Source of the DNA: Elusimicrobiota bacterium
Lineage (GTDB): Bacteria; Elusimicrobiota; Elusimicrobia; UBA1565; UBA9628
Reading direction: 5' to 3'
NCBI GenBank assembly: GCA_016212795.1
Contig: JACRDT010000037.1
Span: 62,001-126,000 of the forward strand
DNA: 64,000 nt
Below, one piece after another: positions 17,605 through 27,189 of this stretch. Numbering within the stretch: the stretch's first letter is position 1; every line of letters begins with the position of its first letter. The notes beneath the pieces were generated by a model. It had not been told where the DNA came from and searched no databases. It was given only the letters and a program-made list of their open reading frames with translations. The translations under genes were made by a program, and so were the position numbers.

Positions 17605-19596
17605 ATGAAACGAGCAGTAGGGGTCCCGAACGGCGTGTCCGCTCAACCTTTGCTCGTCCTGGCGACCACAGGGGCCTTCGGCTTCATCCTGGGCGTCCTG
17701 CGAACAGACTGGCAGAACGCGGCCGAAGGAGCCCAGGCAATCTCGGGCTTGCTCAAGGACCCCATCTCCCCATTCGTCGCCTACTACGCTTGGGCCTGGA
17801 CATCGTTGCACCAAGTGCCCGCCCTGCTCTTGAGGGCCGGCCTATCCGAGTGGACCGTCAGCGTCCTGCTGAGCGGGCTGGCCGGGGCGCTCTGCTTCCA
17901 GGCCTTGGGGCTCGTGGTCTGGGCCCTCTGCAGGGACCCGCTGTTCTCGGTCCTGGCCCCCATCTGGATTGCCTTCGCCTCGGACCCCTCCCCGGGGTTC
18001 CTTACCTTCCCAGGCATCAACTACGATGCCGTCCTCCTGGGCAGTCCTTCGACCGGGGGGATGTACGGCACCTCTTTGGCGCTCCTGGTCTTCGGCTGCG
18101 TGGGCGCGGAACTCTATGGCCCGGCCGTCTTCATCCTGGGGCTGTCGCTCTGCGTCCACCCCGTGCTGGCTCTCTGGTGCCACCTCGCGCTCGGGGCCGC
18201 GCTGCTGTGGGACCGGGACGGCTGGAGGCCAATCGTCCGGTCCTGCCCGCGATGGGCCCTGGCAGGCTATGGGCTTTCGCTTCTGAGCTTCGTCAGCCAT
18301 CATGGCCTAGCACGCCAGCCCATGACTCCCGTGGAAGCGCTCCACGCTCCTGCGGACTACGCAACGGTCTTCATCCGTTATTGGGACCATCACCGCCGTC
18401 CCGTCCCCCTGTCGACCCCGGGCGTCGTCATGGCTGCGCTCAACGCTGTCCTCGGCGCCGTCTGTCTCAAACTCTACAGGCCCTCCTTCCGGCGCGGACC
18501 TTCCCTCATGCTGGGCGCTTTTCTGGCGTCCGCAGTGCTGGCAGGGCCGTTGATCCTATGCTACCGGATTCCGCCTGACTGGGTCCCGGGCGCAGTATGG
18601 AAGGCCATGCCGGCGCGCACCCTGAACCTAAACGTCTTGGGCCTTTCTCCGCTGCTGCTGGGATTGCTATGGCTCCGCCGGGACGACAGTCGCGCCATGG
18701 CCAATCTCCTGGCCACCAGCGCGCTTCTCATCCTGCTCCCGCCATCCCATCGCTTCCTATGCCTGATGCCGTCCGCCCTATCCCTCCTGGCGGTCTTCTT
18801 CCTGGATCAGAGGCCCACGCATCGCCGGTTCTGGTCATGGTCCGGGGCCTTCTGCCTGGCAGGAGGGGTCGCGGCCCTCCTGGGACGGAGCCTCCACCCC
18901 GGATCGTCGGGGCGATACAGCGTCTGGCGCCTCACCGGCGCCGTCGCCTTCCTGGCCGCGGGTTTGGCGGCGGCATGGCGCGCGACAACAGTTGACAGGA
19001 CATCGAGGATCGCCCCGAGCCCGCCGCAGGACTCCTCGACCTCCTGGGCCGTCTCTCCCCTCGCCAGAGGCACCGTGCTGGCCGTGTCCGCGATCCTATG
19101 CGTACCGCTCCTGCGCGACGCGTGGCGCTCCTGGGTGTCGGCCAGGGCGCCGAGCGCCGTATTCGCAGAGGCATCGCGGCGAAACGGCTCTTTGCTGACG
19201 GGTTCGAACCTCTCCGGAATCCAGATGAGGACCCGACGTCCCGTGCTCTTGGACGGTGGCGGGTTCGATTGGTTGCCCTACAATCCGGGACTCCTGGGGC
19301 CAAGCATAGACCGCATCCTGCGCGAAATCTACGGGGTCTCCTTCTTCGAGCCTCCCGATGATATACGGCAACGACGGCCTGGAGGGCTCTTATCCGACAC
19401 CGGACGTCAACTCTGGTCGTCACGGTCCCCTCGGGAATGGGCGCGGATCCGCAGGGACTTCGGCGTGACCGACGTGATCACCTTCGCCGACTGGGAACTG
19501 CGCATTCCCCTGCTCGCCCGCGACTCCCGCCACGCTCTTTACTCGATCCCCGAGCACATTGATGATCCTCCCGCCGGCGCCGCCGACCCCCCATAA
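17605..19596 (+). CDS. Large multi-pass membrane protein with soluble C-terminal domain (paralog B)
   Basis: AEGAQAISGLL N-terminus and LLTGSNLSGIQMRTRRPVLLDGGGFDWLPYNP C-terminus shared with paralog A. Confidence 0.7.
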   Translation: MKRAVGVPNGVSAQPLLVLATTGAFGFILGVLRTDWQNAAEGAQAISGLLKDPISPFVAYYAWAWTSLHQVPALLLRAGLSEWTVSVLLSGLAGALCFQALGLVVWALCRDPLFSVLAPIWIAFASDPSPGFLTFPGINYDAVLLGSPSTGGMYGTSLALLVFGCVGAELYGPAVFILGLSLCVHPVLALWCHLALGAALLWDRDGWRPIVRSCPRWALAGYGLSLLSFVSHHGLARQPMTPVEALHAPADYATVFIRYWDHHRRPVPLSTPGVVMAALNAVLGAVCLKLYRPSFRRGPSLMLGAFLASAVLAGPLILCYRIPPDWVPGAVWKAMPARTLNLNVLGLSPLLLGLLWLRRDDSRAMANLLATSALLILLPPSHRFLCLMPSALSLLAVFFLDQRPTHRRFWSWSGAFCLAGGVAALLGRSLHPGSSGRYSVWRLTGAVAFLAAGLAAAWRATTVDRTSRIAPSPPQDSSTSWAVSPLARGTVLAVSAILCVPLLRDAWRSWVSARAPSAVFAEASRRNGSLLTGSNLSGIQMRTRRPVLLDGGGFDWLPYNPGLLGPSIDRILREIYGVSFFEPPDDIRQRRPGGLLSDTGRQLWSSRSPREWARIRRDFGVTDVITFADWELRIPLLARDSRHALYSIPEHIDDPPAGAADPP

Positions 19597-19866
19597 GGGC
19601 TCGTTAAGAAACAAGTGACACGCTTGGCCGGAGGCGATTTTGGAGCGAGCCGAGGCGCGCGAGCCGAGCATACCGGTAGGTATGTGAGGCGAGCGCAACG
19701 AAGGCGCAGCCCAAAAGCGCCCCGGCCCTTCGGGGAGGTCCGCTCTTGGCCGATTTCGTCGTTGCTCCTCAGTCACATAGCTACCGCTATGCTCCCTCGT
19801 CACGCCTAGAAATCGTCTCAAGATCGGACCTCCCAAGCGTATCACTTGTTTCTTAACGAGCCCTAA
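19594..19866. repeat. Palindromic MITE-like element 1: 32-bp TIRs (1 mismatch) with TAA flanks
   Basis: 19596-19627 AGGGCTCGTTAAGAAACAAGTGACACGCTTGG vs 19833-19864 CCAAGCGTATCACTTGTTTCTTAACGAGCCCT; TAA at 19594-19596 and 19864-19866; core 19642-19712. Confidence 0.9.
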
Positions 19867-19882
19867 GGCAGGAGCAGCCTGC

Positions 19883-20821
19883 TCAGACTCCGCGGGCGCG
19901 GGAAAACGCCGACTTGACGTAGTCCCGCCAGCCTCGCCTGAAGAACCAGTCGCGATAGTGGCGCCGCAGCAAGCCACGGGCATCGTCGTCCGGCCTCGGG
20001 AAGGCAAGGGCAGGGACAGGACCTCCCGAGGACCTGGCGAAGACCGTCTTCGTGCCCCATCGGTCGGAGATGTCATAGCCCAGCAAGGCAAAGCCGTACC
20101 GGGCCAACAGCTGCGTTGCGATGCTCACGGTGAAAGCATAGAGATGATAGCCGGGGAAGCAAGTGAGCCGCAGGTCTCCCAACAACGAATAGATGTTGGG
20201 GAACTCCAGATACAGGACCCCATCCGGGGAGACATCCGTCGAAAGGTGCCCCAGGAAGCCGTCGAGATCGTGGACATGCTCGATGACATGGCTCGCGATG
20301 ATGAACGGGAACCGGCCCAGGGAGCCAGAGACTCCGTCATAGACTCCCGATGTGACTCGATGCTTCTTGGCCAGATGGGGGAGGTAGGGGACGCAAGGCT
20401 CGATGCCGTAGGTCTCAAAACCGCGTTCGGACAGGAAGTCGAGACAGTTGCCGGTGCCGCACCCGATATCAAGGACCCTGCAAGGGCGGATCTCGCGCCC
20501 ACGCTTGAGCAGCGCGTTCCGGATGAAGAGGAATCTCTCTTCTTCAGAGACCATCGACGCCATGTTCCGATTCTCTTCCTCGAAGGAGGACTTCCAGAAC
20601 CGCCCGCCGTAGTATCGCTCCATGAGCGCTCTGGGCAGCCTGGGAGATTGATAGACGAAGCCGCATCCCTTGCAGATGTTCCATCTCACCGTCGTGTCAC
20701 GGAATCTCTTCGAGAATTCGGCGCGCGTAGGGTCAAAATAGAAGGTGAAGACGTTCGTGGACCCGGCCGAACCGCAAACAAGGCAATGGATCGCTTCGAG
20801 CCGCATGCCTGCGGGGCTCAT
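19883..20821 (-). CDS. Class I SAM methyltransferase with N-terminal Cys4-type Zn motif
   Basis: CLVCGSAGST..NICKGCGFVYQSPRLP; VLDIGCGTGNCLDFL. Confidence 0.8.
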   Translation of the reverse strand: MSPAGMRLEAIHCLVCGSAGSTNVFTFYFDPTRAEFSKRFRDTTVRWNICKGCGFVYQSPRLPRALMERYYGGRFWKSSFEEENRNMASMVSEEERFLFIRNALLKRGREIRPCRVLDIGCGTGNCLDFLSERGFETYGIEPCVPYLPHLAKKHRVTSGVYDGVSGSLGRFPFIIASHVIEHVHDLDGFLGHLSTDVSPDGVLYLEFPNIYSLLGDLRLTCFPGYHLYAFTVSIATQLLARYGFALLGYDISDRWGTKTVFARSSGGPVPALAFPRPDDDARGLLRRHYRDWFFRRGWRDYVKSAFSRARGV

Positions 20822-23061
20822 CGCCGAGGATGCCCGGCAGAAGCCTCATGGAGGACCGCGGCGAGGCGCTCGGCATGGGCCAGGTAGGAATAGCGGGCGA
20901 TGGCCGCCTCTTGGAAAGGCCAGGAGCCCGTCAGGAGGTCTTCGGAACGCCGGTCGAGGAAATCGGCGACGGTCGAGGCCGAAGCCACATGGACGCCAAC
21001 GCCGGTCTCCTCCAGGACGGCGCGCAAGGAAGCGCTGATGCGCTCACCCACCGCGAGGATCGGCCGGCGCAGAGGCATGTACGAAAACACCTTCAGGGAA
21101 TGCCAGCCTTCCCAGCCGACTCCCTGCCACGGGAACAGCAGGACCGCATGGTAGCCGCCCAGGAGCCCGTCAAGTTCCCGGCTCGGCACGGGCGGCAGCA
21201 CGCGAACGACGCGGGGGTCAACGCCGTGGCGCCGGGCGATCTCCGAGACTGGCGGGCGATAGTGGCCGGTCAGGTAGAAATCGACAGAGACGCCGGGGTG
21301 CCCCACGTCTCCCTTCAGCAGGCGCAACGCCCCGAAGAGAGGGGAAGGATCCTGGTGGACCGGATGCAGTTTGCCGGCATAGGCCAGCTTCAGCGGGCCC
21401 GCAGGAGAGCCGTCCGCCGTCCGCGGCGACACCGCGCAATGCCGAGGGGCTTCAGGGTCGAAGCCGTTGGGGATGACGTCGACTTTCGGGGCCCGGCCGC
21501 CCCCGCTCCGGAGCAGAAGAGTCTCAGCCTCGGCCCATTCGCTCGACACGGTCACGATCCTGTCAGCCCTGCCCAGCACTTTCCGCTCCAGGACGCGCAG
21601 GATGGCGCGCTTCCACCAAGGGAAGGGCCGATAGTGGTCCAGGCTCCACAGGTCGCGCATGTCCGCGACCCACGGAAGCCCGAACCGGGAAGCCAAAGCG
21701 CGGGCCGCGAGATGCGCGGACTCCGGCGGACCCGAGGACAGGATCGCGTCGAACCGCTCGGCGGACAACAACCGCCCCGCTTCCCGTCGGGCCAGCCGGC
21801 ACCAAGGAGAGAACTCGTCAGGCAGCGTGAACAGTTCCCGCAGGAAGCTGCTCCGCAGGCAAGCCCCACTGGACTCCCCCGCGGGACCCGCCTCCCGATC
21901 GGCGGGGAAGGCGCTGGGGCCCCGTCGGCCGAAGAATCCGGCCAACAGTTCCGGGACGCTTCGGCAAGCCAGGCGGATCGCGTCGATCCCCGGAGGCGGC
22001 TGGTCGAACAGCGGCTCCCTGCCGGGGTCCTCGCCAGCCACCACCGAGACGTCCCACCCGAACTCGCCGAGATAGCGCGCCAGACGCGACACCCTCACAG
22101 CGCCCGCGCTCGACGACGGCGGCCAGACCATTGTCAGGAAGAGCAGCTTCCGGGACGCAGGCGGGCTGCCGATCCGCACCCCGGCCGGGTCGGCAGCCCC
22201 GTCGACGGCACCACCATCGAGCCGGGGATGCGGCGTCGCTGCATCGTCCGCCTCGGGTCCGCCGGCCTTCTTGCGGAGCAGGACGCAGATCTCAGAACGC
22301 GACTTCACGAAATCAGGGATCAGGCGGCGCGCCGCCAGCACCGCGAGCCAGACGCCGCGACCGACCCACCTCTGCCACAGGGTCCTGGCAGGGGGACGGA
22401 TGTCGTCATTGAAGCAGCGCGGGCACATCGCCGCGTCCGCGCTGTAGACCTTCCCCAGCCTCCTGGCGAACAAAGCGACGGCGTCCGGGACCCCGTCCCT
22501 GGGCGGGCCGGTCTCCTCCACGGCCAGCGTTTCGAATCGGGACGGGGGGAAATGCCGCCTGATCAATCCCAGGTCGATGGACCGCAGATGGCCGTAGACA
22601 TTGAATTCCGTCCCGCACCTGTCGCACAGAGCCACCGGCCAGACGATGGAATCCTTGTACGGGCTGTTGATCAGGATGTATTTCCTGGATACCCGCTTGA
22701 GTTCCTCCACCGTCCTGGCAAAGGCCTCCTCGTCAACATGCTCAAGGACGTCGGCCGCCAGCACGAGGTCGACCGCGCCGTCCTTGAACGGGATCGCGCC
22801 GGCGTCGGCCACGCAGACCTTCGGCTCCTGGAGCTGCCGGACCAGGACGGACGAGAGGTCCAACCCGAAGATCCTTACCCTCCCTTCCTTCTTCACCCTC
22901 AGGAAGACGGCTCCAGACCCCACTCCCACTTCGAGCATCGTCGCGACGTCCGACGGGATGAAACCGACCACCTTGTTGACGCGTTGCTCCTCATCCCATG
23001 CCGTCGGATCGCGCTCGATGATCTGGGCAATGAATTTCTGGCCGTTGTAGACAGTCCTCAT
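20818..23061 (-). CDS. Fusion: N-terminal SAM methyltransferase + C-terminal GT4-like glycosyltransferase
   Basis: MLEVGVGSGAVFLRVK..LVLAADVLEHV; then LLFLTMVWPPSSSAGAVRVSRLARYLGEFGWDVSVV and GT-B C-terminal half. Confidence 0.8.
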   Translation of the reverse strand: MRTVYNGQKFIAQIIERDPTAWDEEQRVNKVVGFIPSDVATMLEVGVGSGAVFLRVKKEGRVRIFGLDLSSVLVRQLQEPKVCVADAGAIPFKDGAVDLVLAADVLEHVDEEAFARTVEELKRVSRKYILINSPYKDSIVWPVALCDRCGTEFNVYGHLRSIDLGLIRRHFPPSRFETLAVEETGPPRDGVPDAVALFARRLGKVYSADAAMCPRCFNDDIRPPARTLWQRWVGRGVWLAVLAARRLIPDFVKSRSEICVLLRKKAGGPEADDAATPHPRLDGGAVDGAADPAGVRIGSPPASRKLLFLTMVWPPSSSAGAVRVSRLARYLGEFGWDVSVVAGEDPGREPLFDQPPPGIDAIRLACRSVPELLAGFFGRRGPSAFPADREAGPAGESSGACLRSSFLRELFTLPDEFSPWCRLARREAGRLLSAERFDAILSSGPPESAHLAARALASRFGLPWVADMRDLWSLDHYRPFPWWKRAILRVLERKVLGRADRIVTVSSEWAEAETLLLRSGGGRAPKVDVIPNGFDPEAPRHCAVSPRTADGSPAGPLKLAYAGKLHPVHQDPSPLFGALRLLKGDVGHPGVSVDFYLTGHYRPPVSEIARRHGVDPRVVRVLPPVPSRELDGLLGGYHAVLLFPWQGVGWEGWHSLKVFSYMPLRRPILAVGERISASLRAVLEETGVGVHVASASTVADFLDRRSEDLLTGSWPFQEAAIARYSYLAHAERLAAVLHEASAGHPRR

Positions 23062-25037
23062 CACAAAGCCATTCCCGCTCGAACGCCCCCCTGGCCGTCG
23101 CGCGCCATGCCCGTGATGACCGCTCCATCATCCGGATTGGCGAAATCCCTCCAATGCCTCCAACCGAGCCCCTCGAACTCCGCCCGATACCTACGCTTGG
23201 CCGCCGACGTGGCGAAATCGATGAGCACCAGCCGGATCCTGGGGTCTTGGTCGATATCCGCGGTGTTGAACGTGATGACATCCGACAATCCCTTGGCGCG
23301 ATTGACCTTCATGAGCGAAGCCAGGATGTCGAACTCATCGAGCGCCTGGGACACCGAATAGCCGTGCATGATGGAACCGAAATTGCCGTAGACGACGCCG
23401 ACCGTGTAAGTCGACCCCGCGAAACCAGATTTCAGTATCTCGGCATGCGCCGGGCGATAGTCGCAGGACAGGCGGCTCTCTCTCACCAACCGGCCCGCTT
23501 CAGCCCTCGCGATGGTCCGCGATACCCTCCCGTAGTCGGAAAGGTTCATCACGATGACTGAGAAGAGGAACACAAGGATGGCTGGCTGCCTCAAACGCGG
23601 CGCCGCTCCCAGAAGACGCAAGGCACGGAATAAGCCGAGGATGCAGAATGGCGCCACATATTCAGCCTGATAGCGCCTCCCGCCCCACAGCCCCGTCGTG
23701 ATCGCGTAGAACATGCAGAACCCTGCCAGGAAGAAGACGGCGACGACCATGGTCCTGGGGAACTCCTTCCGGCTTGCCGGGATGAAAGCGAACGCCGACA
23801 ATGCCAGCCACGCGACCCCGACGGCGTCCCGGATGGCCAGTGGCGCGATGCCGGACGAGACGGCGAACCAAGCGCGGCCTATGATCGTCGTCGTAGGAAG
23901 GAACCAGTCCACCTCCCCCGGAGTATAGGTGGCGGGCGTCCCCTTCGCCAGGGCGAAGATCACGGAAGGCACCATCGCGGCGAGGGGGGACAGCACCCAT
24001 GCCACGGCTTTAAGACACGCGGAGCTCAGAGGCGCCAGCCATGTCCTCCCCATTCCCCCGCAACGCTCCAGGAACAGCATGGAGGAGACCGCCAACGCCC
24101 CCACGAACGCCGGCGTCCTCATAAGCGCGAGAAGAGCGACCAAGGAGGCCAGGCGGACCCAACGCGCATCCGTGCCGGAGACTTGATCGCGCATCGACAG
24201 CAGCACGATGATTCCTGCCGCAGCGGTCCAGATCGAAGGTTCCACCAGGACGCCCACAAACCGCAGGATGGGCATCGTGCCCAGAGCGAGCCCGAACAAC
24301 CAGGCGGATGCCGAGGCCATCGTCTTCTCCGCGGTCCGGTGGGCGAACCACATCAGCCCGACCAACCCAACCAGTTGAGGCAGCCTGAAGGCGGCGTCCG
24401 TGCAGGTCAGGAGGGAACTTGAAAGCCACAGGGGCAGGAGCCTGAGCGGCGGGTGAGGCTCTGGGTTCCCGCACAGCGCTCCGGCGACGCATCGCACCGC
24501 CAGGAAGGCGACGACGACCACGAAGGCCTGCAGACGCCTGTCCATCTTCCTGCAAGCCGCCCAACCGGCGACAGCGGCCCCCAGAGCCACCCAATCCACA
24601 GCCAAGATAAGCCGCGAATAGGTCCACCGGAGTCCCACGCCCCAAGCCTGCCCGAGGAGCCTGATGAGTTTGACGGCATGAACCTGGGAATACTGGGCAT
24701 GATAGAGTTCGTCAGCCTCCAGGCAGCGACCCAGATCCCGCCGGCAAAGCAGGAGCATGACCAGGAGGTAAGATGCGATCACGCACAGGTCGCTCACCCG
24801 AACGGTCACCGCGTCCTGGAAGGCTTCCCTGCCCTTGCAGAAGGCAAGATAGAACAGGACCAGCCCGGCGAGACAGGCGGTGACCAGGATTCCCAAGACG
24901 CCGGACCGGGTCCCACAACCGTTGAACAACCCGTAGTTCCAAAAGCACGCGACGGCCAGCACGAACGCCCAGTCGATACGCACCGCGCCCACCGGCTTGT
25001 CCCAGGTCTCTCTCATCGGCATCCGCCGAACACCCAT
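23061..25037 (-). CDS. Multi-pass membrane protein, GT-C/ArnT-like candidate
   Basis: About 12 TM segments; CLEADELYHAQYS acidic motif in the first periplasmic loop; start uncertain (ATG also at 25016). Confidence 0.55.
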   Translation of the reverse strand: MGVRRMPMRETWDKPVGAVRIDWAFVLAVACFWNYGLFNGCGTRSGVLGILVTACLAGLVLFYLAFCKGREAFQDAVTVRVSDLCVIASYLLVMLLLCRRDLGRCLEADELYHAQYSQVHAVKLIRLLGQAWGVGLRWTYSRLILAVDWVALGAAVAGWAACRKMDRRLQAFVVVVAFLAVRCVAGALCGNPEPHPPLRLLPLWLSSSLLTCTDAAFRLPQLVGLVGLMWFAHRTAEKTMASASAWLFGLALGTMPILRFVGVLVEPSIWTAAAGIIVLLSMRDQVSGTDARWVRLASLVALLALMRTPAFVGALAVSSMLFLERCGGMGRTWLAPLSSACLKAVAWVLSPLAAMVPSVIFALAKGTPATYTPGEVDWFLPTTTIIGRAWFAVSSGIAPLAIRDAVGVAWLALSAFAFIPASRKEFPRTMVVAVFFLAGFCMFYAITTGLWGGRRYQAEYVAPFCILGLFRALRLLGAAPRLRQPAILVFLFSVIVMNLSDYGRVSRTIARAEAGRLVRESRLSCDYRPAHAEILKSGFAGSTYTVGVVYGNFGSIMHGYSVSQALDEFDILASLMKVNRAKGLSDVITFNTADIDQDPRIRLVLIDFATSAAKRRYRAEFEGLGWRHWRDFANPDDGAVITGMARDGQGGVRAGMAL

Positions 25038-25124
25038 AAAACAGCGCGTTCGGCACTACGTGTCAATTAGAGCATTTTGGTTGCGATGGCGTCCCTATCC
25101 CTGGAACGGAGCCTGCACTTCCAT

Positions 25125-25153
25125 TTGACTCTCCCTTTCGACGGAGATATGAT
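25125..25153 (+). promoter_or_regulatory. Sigma70-type promoter TTGACT-17-TATGAT
   Basis: TTGACT 25125-25130, 17-nt spacer, TATGAT 25148-25153, 8 nt before ATG 25162. Confidence 0.6.
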
Positions 25154-25161
25154 TTCTATCG

Positions 25162-27189
25162 ATGTCTCAGCGATTTCCGCGAGCATACGCCGTTCGTCCG
25201 CCGGGACGCGACGGCTCCCCTCCGTTGCGCCTCGGGTTGGTCCAAGTCAACAACTGCTTCTCCAATCAGAGCTACTTCCCGTATTCCGTAGGGCTTCTCC
25301 AGGCCTATGCACAACGCCACCTGGCGCATCCCGATCGGTATGTCTTCGGCTTGCCGATCTACCGCCGTGTCGCCGTCGAACAGGCCGTGCTGCGCCTGCA
25401 GGGCTCCGATGCCGTCTTCTTCAGCGCCTACGTGTGGAACATCCGGCTATCACTGGAGATCGCACGGCGCCTCAAGGCGCTCCGCCCTGGGATCATCACC
25501 GTGTTCGGCGGACCTCAGATTCCGAACGCCGTCGAACCATTCCTGCGCGGGAATCCCTGCGTCGATGTGGCTTGCCATGGGGAGGGGGAACGGCCCTTCC
25601 TGTCGATCCTGCAGCAGGGGCTCCACGGAAACTGGGGCGACATCCCGTCGATCAGCTTCCTAGACGAACATGACGTCCTGGTCAGGAACGATGACGCCCC
25701 CCGCATCAGCGACCTCGCCAACGCCCCCTCCCCCTATCTTGAAGGCGTCTTCGACCCGCTGATACGGGAGCACCCCGACGAACAGTGGATCGCGTTGTGG
25801 GAGACCAACCGGGGATGCCCGTTCTCCTGCGCCTTTTGCGATTGGGGGTCCGCCGTCTCCAGCAAAATATGCGCCTTCGACATGGATCGGCTTGCCAGGG
25901 AGGTCCGTTGGTTCGCCGTCCACAAGATCGAGTTCGTTTTCTGCGCCGACGCCAATTTCGGCATCCTGCCCCGGGATCTCCAAATCGTGCAGTGTGTCGC
26001 GCAAGCCAAACGAAGGTCAGGCTACCCCCGTGCGCTGTCGGTGCAGAACACGAAGAACCCGACCGAACTCGCTTTCCATGTCCAGCGAGCCCTTGCCGAC
26101 GCCAAGCTCAACAAGGGGGTGACGGTGTCCCTCCAGTCTCTGAATCCCGACACCCTATCCATCGTCAATCGCGGCAACATCTCCACGACCTCGCTCCAAC
26201 AGATGCAACGCCGTTTCACCGCTGGGGGCATCGAGACCTATACGGACCTGATCCTAGGCCTTCCCCGGGAAACCTACGACTCCTTTGCCGACGGGGTCTC
26301 GTCCGTGATCGCCAACGGCCAGCACAACCGCATACAGTTCAACAACCTGGTGATCGTGCCCAACTCGGAGATGGGCGACCCGGGATACCGCATGAAGTAC
26401 GGGATGGCCACGACCCAGACCTTGATCGTCAACATGCACGGGTCGACCCAAGAGGAGGAGATCTGCGAGGTGCAGGAACTGGTGATCGCGACGGACGACC
26501 TGCCTCGACGGGACTGGGCCAGGACCCGCGCCTTCTGCTGGATGACAGCCTTGCTGCATTTCGACAAACTGCTCCAGATCCCGCTCATCCTGGCCCATGA
26601 GGCCTGCCGGGTCCCGTACCGCGATCTGGTCGAAGTATTCTCCGAGGGCGGTCTCGAAGGATGCCCGACACTGTCGGAGATCCGCGAATTCTTCCGGGGG
26701 AAAGCGCAGGACATCCAGAACGGGGGCGCGGAATACTGCCGCTCGAAGGAATGGCTCGACATCTGGTGGCCGGCCGACGAGTTTCTATTCATCCGCCTCA
26801 TCGTCGATGACAGGCTGGAGACGTTCTACGCCGAAGCGGAGAGGGCCTTGCGGGATTTCCTGCGAAAACGCTCCCCGGGCCTTTCTGAGGTGTTGCTGCA
26901 CGATGCCGTCACGCTGAACCAGGCTCTGATCAAACGTCCCTTCCAAACCCTCGACCTGACGTTGGCGACCGGCCATGACGTCCTGGAGTTCTATCATGCG
27001 GCCCTCCGCGGCACCCCCGAGGCGCCGCAAGCGCGTCCCTGCCGGTATCGCATCGACAGGACCACGCAACGGTGGAAGACACGGGAGGACTGGTTGCGCG
27101 AAGTCGTCTGGTACGGCAACAAGAAGGGAGACTATCTCTACGCTGGATTCGTCGATGGAACGAAGCCGGCGGGGCTTGGCGTCCCGTGA
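25162..27189 (+). CDS. B12-binding-domain radical SAM protein
   Basis: FSAYVWNIRLSLEIARRLKALRPGIITVFGGPQ; RGCPFSCAFCDWG. Confidence 0.85.
   Translation: MSQRFPRAYAVRPPGRDGSPPLRLGLVQVNNCFSNQSYFPYSVGLLQAYAQRHLAHPDRYVFGLPIYRRVAVEQAVLRLQGSDAVFFSAYVWNIRLSLEIARRLKALRPGIITVFGGPQIPNAVEPFLRGNPCVDVACHGEGERPFLSILQQGLHGNWGDIPSISFLDEHDVLVRNDDAPRISDLANAPSPYLEGVFDPLIREHPDEQWIALWETNRGCPFSCAFCDWGSAVSSKICAFDMDRLAREVRWFAVHKIEFVFCADANFGILPRDLQIVQCVAQAKRRSGYPRALSVQNTKNPTELAFHVQRALADAKLNKGVTVSLQSLNPDTLSIVNRGNISTTSLQQMQRRFTAGGIETYTDLILGLPRETYDSFADGVSSVIANGQHNRIQFNNLVIVPNSEMGDPGYRMKYGMATTQTLIVNMHGSTQEEEICEVQELVIATDDLPRRDWARTRAFCWMTALLHFDKLLQIPLILAHEACRVPYRDLVEVFSEGGLEGCPTLSEIREFFRGKAQDIQNGGAEYCRSKEWLDIWWPADEFLFIRLIVDDRLETFYAEAERALRDFLRKRSPGLSEVLLHDAVTLNQALIKRPFQTLDLTLATGHDVLEFYHAALRGTPEAPQARPCRYRIDRTTQRWKTREDWLREVVWYGNKKGDYLYAGFVDGTKPAGLGVP

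Noticed and set aside
19594-19866. Integron attC or simple terminator interpretation of element 1
   Set aside because: Ends do not match the R''/R' consensus (GTTRRRY/RYYYAAC), no integrase was seen, and the element is far longer and more complex than a terminator.
20830-23361. 843-aa plus-strand ORF
   Set aside because: Opposite the MT-GT fusion; Arg/Gly/His/Gln-rich composition with no recognisable motif.
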